Part shown: in pieces, positions 51,987-62,242 of the stretch
Position numbering within the stretch: position 1 is the stretch's first letter
Layout of the letters: every line of letters starts with the position of its first letter
Origin: Thinopyrum elongatum
Lineage: Eukaryota; Streptophyta; Magnoliopsida; Poales; Poaceae
Length of the DNA stretch: 64,000 bases
Assembly (NCBI GenBank): GCA_011799875.1
Contig: CM022303.1
Span: 428,529,108-428,593,107 of the forward strand
Reading direction: 5' to 3'
Position numbers and translations under genes: made by a program
Notes under the pieces: generated by a model
What the model saw: only the letters and a program-made list of their open reading frames with translations
The model's database searches: none
Told to the model about the DNA's origin: nothing

Positions 51987-54800
51987 GTTAAATTTTGGAA
52001 TTATTCCGGGTTCGTTTGGCATTTTTTCTACATTAATTGAGTTTCTGGACATTTAATATGCATAATTCAAATTTGAACTGCAAGCACATGCTCCGGTGCA
52101 CCAAAGTTGGTTGAAAAATCACATGTGTGTCCTTGGGTGAATTTCTAGGTCCCATGCAAGAAATGGGAATGAAATTCAAACATCTGGGCGTCATGACTCG
52201 GCCGAGAACAATGAGTAACTTTGTTTTTAAATTCCTGTAAATCCAAAACTCGCCTGGAAATCATGAAACTTGGCATGGTGTCATGTCATGGCACAAACAT
52301 GTTGTGGTAAAAAACTTGGCCTAATTGGAACAAGTTTTGGTATAAGCTTCTTGCAAACCGAAGCTTCTCTCAAGAAGGCTCGTGGTTCTGAGAGGGAACG
52401 TGTCACCTTTGTGTGCGAAAAGATATACGCTGCCACCCCTTGATTTTCTTTACACAGGCAACATAGAACTATATGACTATCGTGTTAAATTTTGGGATTA
52501 GTCCGGGTTCATTTGGCCTTGTTTATACATTAATTGAGTTTCTGGTCATTTAATGTGCATAATTCAATTTTGAATTACAAGCACATGCTCCAGTGCACCA
52601 AAGTTGGTTGAAAAATAACATGTGTGTCCTCGGGTGAATTTCTAGGTCCCATGCAAGAAATGGGAATGAAAATCAAACATCTGGGCATCGTGGCTCGGCC
52701 GAGAACATTGAGAAACTTGGTTATAAATTCTTGTAAATCCAAAACACGCCTGAAAATCATGAAACTTGGCATGGTGTCATGTCATGGTACTATCATGCTG
52801 TGGTAATTTTTTTGGCCGAATAGGACCAGTTTTGGTATAAGCTTCTTGCAAACCGGAGCTTCTCTCAAGAAAGCTCGTGGTTTTGAGAGGGAACGTGCCA
52901 CCTTTGTGTGCAAAACGATATACGCTGCCCCCCCCTTGATTTTCTTTACAGAGGCAACATAGAACTATATGAGTGTCATGTTAAATTTTGGAATTATTCC
53001 GGGTTTGTTCGGCCTTTTTTATACATTAATTGAGTTTTTGGACATTTAATGTGCAGAATTCAAATTTGAACTACAAGCACATGCTCCAGTGCACCAAAGT
53101 TGATTGAAAAATCACATGTGTGTCCTCGGGTGAATTTGTAGGTCTCATGCAAGAAATGGGAATGAAAATCAAACATCTGGGCGTCGTGGCTCGGCCGAGA
53201 ACATTGAGAAACTTGGTTTTAAAATTCTTGTAAATCCAAACCACGCCTGAAAATCATGAAACTTGGCATGGTGTCATGTGATGGTACTATCATGTTGTGG
53301 TAAAAAACATGGCCAAATTGGAACAAGTTTTGGTATAAGCTTCTTGCAAACCGGAGCTTCTCTCAAGAAGGCTCGTGGTTCTGAGAGGGAACATGCCACC
53401 TTTGTGTGCGAAACGATAGACGCTGTACCGCCCTTGATTTTCTTTACAGAGGCAACATAGAAATATATGAGTGTCGTGTTAAATTTTGGAATTATTCCGG
53501 GTTCGTTTGGCCTTTTTTATACATTAATTGAGTTTCTGGACATTTAATGTGCATAATTCAAATTTGAACTACAAGCACATGCTCCAGTGCACCAAAATTT
53601 GTTGAAAAATCACATGTGTGTCCTCGGGTAAATTTCTAGGTCCCATGCAAGAAATGGGAATGAAATTCAAACATCTGGGCGTCATGGCTCAGCCGGAAAC
53701 ATTGAGAAACTTGGTATTTTAATTCCTGTAAATCCAAAACTCGCCTGGAAATCATGAAACTTGGCATGGTGTCATGACATGCCACTAACATGCTGTGGAA
53801 AAAAACTTGGCCGAATTGGAACAAGTTTTGGATAAGCTTCTTGCAAACCGGAGCTTCTCTCAAGAAGGCTCGTGGTTCTGAGAGGGAACGTGTCACCTTT
53901 GTGTGCGAAACGATATACGCTTACCCCCCCCCCCCCTTGAATTTCTTTACAGAGGCAACATAGAACTATATGACTGTCGTGTTAAATTTTGGGATTAGTC
54001 CGGGTTCGTTTGGCCTTGTTTATACATTAATTGAGTTTCTGATCATTTAATGTGCACAATTCAATTTTGAACAACAAGCACATGCTCCAGTGCACCAAAG
54101 TTGGTTGAAAAATAACATGTGTGTCCTCGGGTGAATCTCTAGGTCCCATGCAAGAAATGGGAATGAAATTCAAACATCTAGGCGTCGTGGCTCGGCCGAG
54201 AACATTGAGAAACTTGGTTTTAAAATTCTTGTAAATCCAAAACACGCCCGAAAATCATGAAACTTGGCATGGTGTCATGTCATGGTACTATCATGTTGTG
54301 GTAAAAAATTGGCTGAATTGGAACAAGTTTTGGTATAAGCTTCTTGCAAACCGAAGCTTCTCTTTAGAAGGCTCGTGGTTCTAAGAGGGAACGTTCCACC
54401 TTTGTGTGCGAAACTATATACGCTGCCCCCCCCCCCCTTGATTTTCTTTACAGGGGCAACATAGAACTATATGAGTGTCGTGTTAAATTTTGGAATTATT
54501 CCGGGTTCGTTTGGCCTTTTTATACATTAATTGAGTTTCTGGTCATTTAATGTGCATAATTCAAATTTGAACTACAAGCACATGCTCCAGTGCACCAAAG
54601 TTGATTGAAAAATCACATGTGTGTTCTCGGGTAAATTTGTAGGTCCCATGCAAGAAATGGGAATGAAATTCAAACATCTGGGCGTCATGGCTCGACCGGA
54701 AACATTGAGATACTTGGTTTTTTAATTCCTGTAAATCCAAAACACACATGAAAATCATGTAACTTGGCTTGGTGTGATGACATGGCACCAACATGATGTG
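51987..54800. repeat. Tandem array, ~500-bp unit, 5.6 copies
   Basis: Units begin GTGTTAAATTTTGG(A/G)ATTA at about 51987, 52483, 52978, 53477, 53980 and 54481. Each holds CCGGGTTCGTTTGGCC, ACATGCTCCAGTGCACCAAAG, CACATGTGTGTCCTCGGG, GGTCCCATGCAAGAAATGGG, CTCGGCCGAGAACATTGAG, CATGAAACTTGGCATGGTGTC, AAGCTTCTTGCAAACCGGAGC and CGTGGTTCTGAGAGGGAACG. It closes with a variable C-run and TTGATTTTCTTTACAGAGGCAAC. The last copy is cut near 54800. Copies differ by a few percent. Nothing in it is coding. Confidence 0.9.
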
Positions 54801-54902
54801 GTAATTTTGCTGTCCGATTTGCGAAGGCACACACATTAACAATCAACAAAGTTATTTTGGAACAAGTGTTGTCACGTTACAATCGGAAACACAAGTATTA
54901 TT

Positions 54903-55140
54903 GAAACCGTGGGCGTTCTACTTACCAATCACGTGCCGCCATGCGTCCCCCTTTTTTATTGGCTAGGAGGTGCCGTGCGGGTTAGCTATTTGAGTATGGG
55001 AGGCGTGCGATCTGACCCCTGCGCGTGCTCATCGGGAGGAGAGCCCTTTGACCTCTATCGGCCGCGCACCTCCCTCCCAATGTCTCCATTAATGGCGCCC
55101 GAGCCCCTGTTTCACGGCGTGGCTATGTCTCACTGGACTG
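54903..55140 (+). promoter_or_regulatory. Promoter-like module after the 500-bp array
   Basis: It contains GAAACCGTGGGCGTTCTAC, an ACGTGCCGCC G-box-like core, GGGAGGAGAGCCCTTTGACC and CTCCATTAATGGCGCCCGAGC. It parallels 6290-6700 upstream of the zf-XS gene. Only a 19-codon frame follows the ATG at 55092, so if this was a promoter its gene is gone. Confidence 0.4.
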
Positions 55141-55422
55141 AGATTTAAGAGAGAAAAATGAAAATCTGAAAAAGAAAGTTTTGCGCGGATCTTGATGTAA
55201 GATCCGACGGACCTATATAGCATCGACTGCAACTTATAGCAAGCATGATGAATATAAGGACGATGACAGTGGATAATAATTGTCTTACATATCTAGCAAG
55301 ATAATTAAAAAAGCCACATGCGGCTACGCCCGAAATACACAAGGGCAAAAGAAGAAGGAAGACGCATACAACGATCTGGCTCGCTGATCTCTACTTTCTT
55401 GATGCGCTGCAGGTCGCGGAGA

Positions 55423-56103
55423 CTAGTTCTCGCCGCGAGCGGTGATGATCTCTTTCATCAGTTTCATGTCCTTAATACGCTGCTCGGCAGCAACCACGGA
55501 TTCCTCCACCAGCCTTTTGCGCTCGATGCGGAGCATGGCATTCTTGTCCATAAGTTTCTTGACGATGACGCCCGTCCTCTTCAACAAGGCAGCGGTCTCC
55601 TCTGCCTGCTCCGCCCTTCCGGCGATCTTCGCCCTCAGCAGGTCGCGCTTGGCCCGGAGCTTCACATTGCCCTCCCCTACTTGCCGGATGACACCGGTAG
55701 CCTGTTCAAACGAGGCATTCATCTCATCCTGCAGCTTCATCCAGCCAGAGATCTGATTCATCTGGCTATGGACGACCGCATGCATGCGCCTGTAAGAGTC
55801 CTCGCCTGCCCGCGAGACATTTTCCCAAGCCACCGCAGCGCGGGAGGACATCTCTGCTGCCTTTGCGGTGCGGCAGGACATCTCTGCTGCTTTCGCAGCA
55901 CGGCCGGACAAGTCTACTGCATTCACGGCGCGGCGGGACCTCCGTGCTGCTTCGGCGGCGTGGCGGGACCTCTGTGCTGCTACTGCCGCGCGGCGGGACA
56001 TGTCGGCTGCTTTCGCGGCTAGGCGGGAAATCTCTCGTGCTTCAGCTTCCATGCTCGCCTCTCCCTGGTGGTAATCTCTCGACCCAGAATTCATGTTGGC
56101 CAT
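55423..56103 (-). CDS. Decapeptide-repeat / coiled-coil protein, unknown function
   Basis: An uninterrupted 226-residue frame runs from the ATG at 56103 to the stop TAG at 55425-55423. A TATA box lies about 95 bp upstream. Residues 26-95 are seven tandem decapeptides of the form SRxAAxAAxx (SRLAAKAADM, SRRAAVAAQR, SRHAAEAARR, SRRAVNAVDL, SGRAAKAAEM, SCRTAKAAEM, SSRAAVAWEN), encoded by a 30-bp DNA repeat. Residues 105-226 are charged and predicted helical (MNQISGWMKLQDEMN ... VKLRAKRDLLRAKIAGRAEQAEE ... MLRIERKRLVEESVVAAEQ), so coiled coil is likely. There is no signal peptide or membrane segment. I recognise no family. The frame is GC-rich and open throughout, unlike the neighbouring decayed genes, which supports a real gene; a repeat-driven open frame is the alternative. 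Confidence 0.6.
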   Translation of the reverse strand: MANMNSGSRDYHQGEASMEAEAREISRLAAKAADMSRRAAVAAQRSRHAAEAARRSRRAVNAVDLSGRAAKAAEMSCRTAKAAEMSSRAAVAWENVSRAGEDSYRRMHAVVHSQMNQISGWMKLQDEMNASFEQATGVIRQVGEGNVKLRAKRDLLRAKIAGRAEQAEETAALLKRTGVIVKKLMDKNAMLRIERKRLVEESVVAAEQRIKDMKLMKEIITARGEN

Positions 56104-56194
56104 GGCAGACGCAAGAGAACGATGCTGAATGACTTGTTTGCTTTTGTGGATGAGGAGTTGAGGAAGGAATGTGCAGTCATCTTGGCATAGTACA

Positions 56195-56204
56195 GTATTT
56201 ATAA
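56195..56204 (-). promoter_or_regulatory. TATA box of the decapeptide-repeat gene
   Basis: The minus strand reads GTTATAAATACTG about 95 bp before the ATG at 56103, a usual plant TATA distance once a short leader is allowed. Confidence 0.55.
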
Positions 56205-57248
56205 CTGAGTATTAATACACTCCTAAGTGGGAAACGGTTTAGGTTGTGATCGGTGTGAACAGGTTTGCAATTAAATACTATATCAGTGTGATCGGTGTGA
56301 ATAGGAGTAGTAATTTGGAATGTGACGAGATGCAAGCTCAAAATTTATTGACGGTTCTAGTTTCGAAGTGCGGCACTATTCCCGGATGGCGTAATGTGGG
56401 CACTTGTTCTCGGCCGTGGTGTAGCTGTTTTGTAATATGCCATGGTACTTCTTTTTCTACTGATGTGTACGTGCAATAACTAGCACCGTCGGATACATAT
56501 CTTACGGTTATTGGGGCGTTCGACGGGAATAGCCTCATGGCAAGCTATAGACTAGTCTTTTTTTCACACGCATTACATCGACACATATCATCTCTCTCCC
56601 TCTTTCCCACGCACACACCTAGTCTCTCGGGACTTCTCGCACGCACCATCTCTAGCTCCCTAGGTCGATGCCACCCACATACACTTGTACTCTGAGTTTA
56701 GTACGTTATACACACAGAGAAGAGGTGCACGCACGCACTCGTCCTCTCTCACACACGCATCTGTAGCTACGAATTGTAGTGTTCTCAACCATCCGATTCG
56801 CTCTATCATAGGTTCCTGTTGCTCCTTGGCCTTGAGATTGAGAAGTTTAAAACGCGGAGGCTAAGCTGGAGGCACGAGGTTTTGGTTAATGTGCAGGCCT
56901 TACACGGCACCAACACGACACGAAGCTTCGTCTGCCTGGTGCACAGTCGGGTGAGTACTACTAGTAGTACTACTACTACTTTGATGTGTGGCCTCAACTC
57001 GCACAAGGATGCAACACTTCCTGAACAAACAAGCATATAAGCTGCTTATACTTCTTACCCAAAGGATCTTTATATCCAACAGACACAAAATATCCGTTCG
57101 ACTGTTGGAAATTACTTTAACTACTGATCTGATGTCGAAGTAATTGCTGTGTCGCCACCAAAACCCACCTTCTCTTAAGCTAAAGTAGACCAAGCTAACC
57201 CCTATATTAGCATATTACTAAGATAAGCAGAAGGCACTATAGAATCAT

Positions 57249-58118
57249 TTAGGAGGTGAGCTTGTTAATCTGAATGTGGAGGGACACCGTCCTCGACAAC
57301 CCAGCCTCGGCCAGCAGCTTGGGCGAAACTGTGAAGAAGGTCAGCTCCTGCACGTCGACATCGCCGGGATCCTTGCTGCTTGTCACCTCGATTTCCACCT
57401 TGACGGCGTCAGTCCTGCCTTTGGGCTCCCCCGGCGGGCCGTTCATCCATAGCTTGGCCGTGTAGTGTGGCAGTGGGGACGCCCCCGCTCTGATGCAGAT
57501 GACCGACACGGCGATAGGCGCGCCGATGTCGAGCATGCCGCTGACCAAGAAAAACGCGCGGCCATCCTCCTCCGCGAATAGCAAGAGCCGTGGCTCCGAC
57601 ACTGGCACTTGCACCTGAGCACCTTGCCGTACTGGATCCTGTGCACGGGCATGGGATGCATGGTGCTGATGTGGTGGGAGAGCGCCGGCGGCGGGCCTTC
57701 GTAGCCGCAGACGGGCACGGGGCATTTGCAGGGCGCGAGCGGACACACGCTCTGGTGATCGGCGAGCTTGTGGTAAGTGACGTAGAGCCCACAGCCTTCG
57801 TGCGGGCACTCCCCACTCACCGAGGAGAGGACGGCCTCCATTGCCGTGTTCCACACGTCGAAGCCACCGCCGCGCTCACACTTCTGGTACTGCCACTGGT
57901 TCCCGGGGCGCTCGCCGCGGCAGTCCGTGTAGGCCAGGTGCCCTCCATTGCACTGCACAAATCAATCGAATAGCACATCAATCAAGAAACCTGCACCTTG
58001 CTCGATCAGCCGAACAGACGATTTGTATTCGAACCTCATACACTGGAGGCTTCAAGGGGCGAAGGCACAAGGGGCAGTGGAGCAAGGTGAGGTCCATAGA
58101 GACCATAGAGAGCTCCAT
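57249..58118 (-). pseudogene. SINA-like E3 ubiquitin ligase, two exons, damaged
   Basis: Exon 1 (58118-58035) ends MDLTLLHCPLCLRPLKPPVYE. An 82-bp intron follows (donor GTTCGA; acceptor TTTGTGCAG), then exon 2 from 57952 with CNGGHLAYTDCRG, the rest of the RING. The SIAH-type zinc finger follows (CPHEGCGLYVTYHKLADHQSVC ... CKCPVPVCGYEGPPPALSHHISTMH), then the substrate-binding half. SINA proteins attach ubiquitin to target proteins. Damage: a frameshift near 57605, after which the frame LLLFAEEDGRAFFLVSG runs on to the stop at 57249; an in-frame TAA at 58131-58133 upstream of the exon 1 ATG; and one RING cysteine appears to be Tyr (QYQKC where relatives have CxxC). Probably not an active ligase. 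The intron and splice sites are normal, so decay is recent. Confidence 0.7.
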
Positions 58119-58332
58119 CGTCGGGTCCTGTTACGTCAGCATGATCTCGCCCTCCTCGTGCACAACCATCTCTCGCTTTAGGGCCAGGGCATTACATCAC
58201 ATATTCATACTACTTCAAGGTGCATTAAATCAACACATGCAAGTACAGTATCAAAAGGAAAGTCACGGCATGCATGCATGCGTTGTAATTAATGCATTGG
58301 TAAACGCAAATTATTGAAATATATCGAGTGCA

Positions 58333-59195
58333 CTGCTTTGATGTGTCGCGTCAACTCGTACAAAGGAGAAGTTTGATTACAACGCCCTCTCCCTCGCCCT
58401 TGAGTGTGGTGGCTCGTAGGACTAGGAGAAGCTTTCGCTACACGCTCTCCCTCCCGCACACGGTGGACATGCAGCAGTTCATTCGGTGTCAGATGGCCAG
58501 AAGCATACTAGTAGTACTCCACTGCAGTAGTACCATCATTGTTCGACTTCCCAAAGAGGCAAAGAGCCAAGCGCAACCCGGACGCTCGTGTGGCAGTTTC
58601 ATGTGTAGGGGAGGTAGTATAGTGATGTAGTCTAGGATAGCGTGTATCGTGCCTCTAAGCTTAAAATCGTTGGAGTCGGCTCCATGCTAGGAGGCTGTCT
58701 CGAAGCATTTTTTATTAAAATAATCTTCTGTCCCTACCTGTCATCCTGGTGATTGTAGTTTGCACGCTCATCTGGTCAAGACAGGAATATATACTTTAAT
58801 TTGTGGTGGGGTAAATGTTAGAGGTTGCAGCAAATATATTGTACACTGCTGGTCTTTTAGCCAAGTTTAGAGGCAAGCATGTGGGGCCAGTGCTATGATG
58901 TGTCGCGTCAACTCGTACAACATGGAGAAGCTTGATTTTACTACTACACACCCTCTCCCTCACCCATGCGCGCGGTGGCTCGCAGACGAGGACAGACTTT
59001 TGCTTACTACAACAAGCTATCCCTCCCGCACGCGGTGGATGGACATGCAGCAGTTGATTCGATACTGTAGAAGTAGTAACATCATTGTTCGTCTTCTCGA
59101 AGAGGCGAAGAGCCAAGCGCAACCCGAACGTGGCAGTTGCGAATGCTCGCGTGGCAGTCTTTGTGTAGGGGTGGGGTGTGCTGAGGAGCCTTGGA
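58333..59195. repeat. Direct duplication of a ~300-bp non-coding segment
   Basis: GCTTTGATGTGTCGCGTCAACTCGTACAA ... GGACATGCAGCAGTT ... ATCATTGTTCG ... GAGGCAAAGAGCCAAGCGCAACCCG ... GTGTAGGGG (58336-58615) recurs at 58890-59170. A short third piece (TTGATGTGTGGCCTCAACTCGCACAA) is at 56980-57005. No frame is conserved between copies, so this is not coding. Confidence 0.75.
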
Positions 59196-59307
59196 GCACG
59201 CATATAGCCAGGCTCTTGCATGAGACAATGCCATGTAAGCAGGCTATAAGCTCACTATTGTACTTGCTCTTAATAGTATAGCCCTGTAAACCGGAAAGGA
59301 GGGACTA

Positions 59308-59569
59308 CTCCCTCCGTTTTTATTTAGTCCGCGTATTAGATTTGGTAAAAGTCAAGCTTTATAAACTTTGACCAAGTTTACAAAAAAAATATTAACATAA
59401 GCAATAACAAACCAATACAATTAGATTTATTATTGAATGTACTTTCACATCGTATATACTCTATTTGTTATGATAAATGTTTATATTATTTTTTATAAAC
59501 TTGGTCAAACTTTATGAAAATTTGACTTCAGTCAACTCTAATATGCAGAGTAAATAAAAACGGAGGGAG
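59308..59569. mobile_element. Stowaway MITE
   Basis: Ends are CTCCCTCCGTTTTTATTTA and TAAATAAAAACGGAGGGAG, flanked by TA (59306-59307 and 59570-59571). The internal inverted pair is AAACTTTGACCAAGTTTA / TAAACTTGGTCAAACTTT. Length 262 bp. Confidence 0.9.
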
Positions 59570-59571
59570 TA

Positions 59572-59665
59572 TTTGCCTTTCTAGAGATTTCAACAAGTGA
59601 CCAGGAGTACACCCTAAATGAGTACATACGGAGCAAAATGAGTGAATCTACACCGTAAATAAATA
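59572..59665. mobile_element. Remnant of a Thalos-type MITE
   Basis: TTTGCCTTTCTAGAGATTTCAACAAGTGAC...TACATACGGAGCAAAATGAGTGAATCTACAC is half of the hairpin seen at 48385-48544, in the opposite orientation, with a small insertion. The other MITE abuts it. Confidence 0.7.
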
Positions 59666-59754
59666 CGCAGTTCTCTCGTTTTCCTCTCTGCCTTGGTCGC
59701 GGTGCACAATATTGAGTATACTACTACTGACTAGTTCATCGCAAAAAAAAACTA

Positions 59755-60780
59755 GTGACTAGTCTCTTTTTGACACGCATTTATGTTGATACGGCTTGAA
59801 TGCCAGCGAGGCAGAGGGTAGCGGTTCCCAAAACGTTGAACGGTCAATGATGCCTCCGCATTGAGTTAGCATGCAGAGGTAGGAGTAAGTAATTGGAGAA
59901 GCAGAATGGAGCCAGCACGATGTGAATGCAACGCAGTTTGGACTCTCATAAGGGCGCCCCACCACTCCAATCCATCTACTCCTAGTCTATGCGCAACACT
60001 GCCCACTCCAATACAAGACCAAGACCAAGTGACCAGAAGCCACAAGCACCCATGGCGTCGATGGACGCGAGCAGCAGTCGGCTGTGCCGGATCATCCAAG
60101 ACGCCGGCCTGCGGCCCCGCACCGTGCAGCGTTTCCAGATGGTGCTGGCGACCACCGACATCATAGCCCTCGTCGACGCCGGCTTCGCCTCTCGCATGTG
60201 CCAGATGATGGTCGACTCCATCCGCAAGTTCACCGCCGTCAAGAAGCGCGTGGACGACCTTGCCGTACTGCTGCAGCCCGCGCGCCTAGGCTCGTTGTTG
60301 CCTGCCACCCTCATCGGCCTCCAAGGTGACGAACTCTTTGAAGCACTGGTGGCCCTGTGGGTGCCGGAGGTCATGACGAAGAATGTGCACCTTGAGGCCG
60401 CACTTGCCGCGCAGCGCCTCGCCATGCAAGAAATCGTCGACCTGCACATCCACGTCTACGAGGAAATTGTCTACATAGGCCACTACAAGGCCAGCGAGGA
60501 CAGAAAGACATTGGCCTTCTTCCAGCGGCTGGAATCTTTGGACGCCATTATTCAGAAGCACGTCGACCTGGCCATGAAAGCCGCTGCTACTTAGCCGCCG
60601 TTCGGTGGGCCGGCGCCCTGAGTCGAGGAGGTGGACATCGTTGATGGATGCATCTTTCTTCTTGCCTCCTGTAACCAGCACGGCATCGCCTTGTGGCCTT
60701 AATGTTTTATTAGTGTATGGCATTTTTATTCCAGTCGTAAATGACATGTGTGATCCCTTGCTCTTATTTGGCGTTAAATA
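59755..60780. repeat. Tandem segmental duplication, first copy (gene plus promoter)
   Basis: ACTAGTCTCTTTTTGACACGCATTTA ... GGCTTGAATGCCA ... TGGACTCTCATAAGGGCGCCCC, the 180-codon gene and the 3' flank to TTTTATTCCAGTCGTAA all recur at 61265-62240. Order and orientation are the same. A MITE (60815-61043) lies between the copies. Confidence 0.85.
60052..60594 (+). CDS. Tandem gene copy 1: 180-residue protein of unknown function
   Basis: Single exon, ATG at 60052, stop TAG 60592-60594. The start is fixed by the aligned ATG of copy 2. The protein is alpha-helical in appearance, without signal peptide, membrane span or known motif. Blocks shared with copy 2 include DAGFASRM, SIRKFTAVKK, DDLAVLLQPAR, LPATLIGL, KNVHLEAALAAQRLAMQE, VDLHIHVYEEI and YIGHYKASEDRKTLAFFQRL. 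By eye about 30 of 180 residues differ, most in the N-terminal half, so the C-terminal half is under stronger constraint. I do not recognise the family; it may be a grass-specific stress or pollen-type small helical protein, but nothing here shows that. The promoter lacks the TATAAAG box present in copy 2. Confidence 0.75.
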   Translation: MASMDASSSRLCRIIQDAGLRPRTVQRFQMVLATTDIIALVDAGFASRMCQMMVDSIRKFTAVKKRVDDLAVLLQPARLGSLLPATLIGLQGDELFEALVALWVPEVMTKNVHLEAALAAQRLAMQEIVDLHIHVYEEIVYIGHYKASEDRKTLAFFQRLESLDAIIQKHVDLAMKAAAT

Positions 60781-60814
60781 TATGTAGCATCACTGTCTTC
60801 GACCTGGTGTACTA

Positions 60815-61043
60815 CCTAGGTCCTGGTTTATTAGTCCCTTTTGTAATTTGTGCTAAATTTTGACCAAAGATTTAACTGACAAAATGTTAGTGCATGCCAA
60901 CAAAAATTATATCATTTGATTTGTATTTGAACATAGTTTTCAATGATATAATTATGGTGACATGCATGAACCTTTTGTTAGTCATATTTATGGTCAAAAA
61001 TTTGGCACAGATTACGACGGGGAGCAATAAACTAGGACGGAGG
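60815..61043. mobile_element. Stowaway-like MITE (same family as 7964-8191)
   Basis: Ends CCTAGGTCCTGGTTTATTAG and AATAAACTAGGACGGAGG with TA on both sides (60813-60814, 61044-61045). The interior follows 7964-8191 nearly word for word (TTTAACTGACAAAATGTTAGTGCA). Confidence 0.85.
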
Positions 61044-61448
61044 TAGACTGGTCCGTCACGATCGTGCTTTGTGTCTAATTTTGACTTCAGCGACCCAACC
61101 TACATGGAGGGAGTGCTATATATATTGGCGCGACAACCAAACTTATGTATTCAAAACTGAGCGTTACTACAAGTCACGAGTTCAAAAGAGAAAGTGGAAC
61201 AAATACAACATGTCTGTGCCGTTCGCGTTGCACCCCCACACGGTCGCGGTGCACAATGTAGTAAATGACTAGTCTCTTCTTGACCCGCATTTACAATGAT
61301 ACGGCTTGAATGCCAAGGAGGGAGAGGGTAGCGGTTCCCGAGACATTGAACGGTCAATGATGCATCCTCAATTAGCATGCAGAGGGAATTAATTGGAGAA
61401 GCAGAATAGAGCCAGCACAATGTGAATGCAACAGAGTTTGGACTCTCA

Positions 61449-61455
61449 TATAAAG
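61449..61455 (+). promoter_or_regulatory. TATA box of tandem gene copy 2
   Basis: CTCATATAAAGGCGCC lies 99 bp before the ATG at 61548. The same place in copy 1 reads CTCATAAGGGCGCC, with the box lost through a short deletion and a substitution, or gained in copy 2. Confidence 0.7.
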
Positions 61456-61547
61456 GCGCCCCACCACTCCAATCCATCTACTCCTAGTCTCTGCGCAACA
61501 CTGCTCACTCCAATCCAAGACCAAGTGACCAGAAGCCACAAGCACCT

Positions 61548-62090
61548 ATGGAGGCGATGGACGCGAGCGACAGTCGGCTGTGCCAGATCATCGAAGACGC
61601 CGGCCTGCTGCCCCGCACCGCGCAGCGTTTCCAGACGGTGCTGGCGACAGCCGGCGTCGTAGCCCTCGCCGACGCCGGCTTCGCCTCTCGCATGGACGAC
61701 ATGATGGTCCGCTCCATCCGCAAGTTCACCGCCGTCAAGAAGCACGCGGACGACCTTGCCGTACTGCTCCAGCCCGCGCGCCCAGGCTCCTCATTGCCTG
61801 CCACCCTCATCGGCCTCCATGGTGACGAACTCTTTCAAGCCCTTGTGGCTCTGCAGGTGCCAGAGGTCGCGATGAAGAATGTGCACCTCGAGGCCGCGCT
61901 CGCCGCGCAGCGCCTCGCCATGCAAGAAACCGTCGACCTGCACATCCACGTCTACGAGGAAATCATCTACATAGGCCACTACAAGGCCAGTGAGGACAGA
62001 AAGACATTGGCCTTCTTCCAGCGGCTGGAATCTTTGGACGCCATTGTTCAGAAGCACGTCGACATGGGCACGAAAGCCGCTGCTACTTAG
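61548..62090 (+). CDS. Tandem gene copy 2: 180-residue protein of unknown function
   Basis: Single exon, ATG at 61548 (MEAMDASDSRLCQII), stop TAG 62088-62090, the same length as copy 1 with no indel. Changes relative to copy 1 include R21L, M30T, C50D, D55R, L79P, W103Q and V139I. Both frames stayed open through many substitutions, so selection on protein is likely. A consensus-like TATA box stands 99 bp upstream, so this copy is the better candidate for strong expression. No domain recognised. Confidence 0.75.
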   Translation: MEAMDASDSRLCQIIEDAGLLPRTAQRFQTVLATAGVVALADAGFASRMDDMMVRSIRKFTAVKKHADDLAVLLQPARPGSSLPATLIGLHGDELFQALVALQVPEVAMKNVHLEAALAAQRLAMQETVDLHIHVYEEIIYIGHYKASEDRKTLAFFQRLESLDAIVQKHVDMGTKAAAT

Positions 62091-62242
62091 CCGCCGTTCG
62101 GTGGGCCGGCGCCCTGAGTCGAGGAGGTTGACGTCGTCGATGGATGCATCTTTCTTCTTGCCTCCTGTAACCAGCACTGCATCACCTCGTGGCCTTAATG
62201 TTTTATTAGTGTATGGCACTTTTATTCCAGTCGTAACATTTT

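Larger units (their letters stand above)
44303..51990. mobile_element. CACTA element 2 (left end and interior; right end not found)
   Basis: The left terminus CACTACAAAAAAAAATACAC starts at 44303. It is followed by CACTTCCGTGATGATAC and repeated GTCATGGAAGTG / CACTTCC(A/G)TGAC words in both orientations (44320-44540). A GGCCCAT/GGCCCGT array and a spliced minus-strand gene follow. The right end was not recognised; 51990 is the point where an unrelated tandem array begins and is only an estimate. No TNP2 transposase is seen. TTT at 44300-44302 may be the 3-bp target duplication. Confidence 0.65.
61265..62240. repeat. Tandem segmental duplication, second copy
   Basis: Counterpart of 59755-60780 with about 1 kb of similarity. 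It begins ACTAGTCTCTTCTTGACCCGCATTTA and is broken at its 3' end by a SINE after CAGTCGTAACATTTT. Confidence 0.85.

Noticed and set aside
44303..51990. TNP2-type CACTA transposase gene
   Set aside because: I looked for it on both strands and found no DDE-type transposase frame in either CACTA segment.
57590..57973. Plus-strand 127-codon frame over the SINA gene
   Set aside because: It is the antisense shadow of the SINA zinc-finger exon, whose family motifs are on the minus strand.
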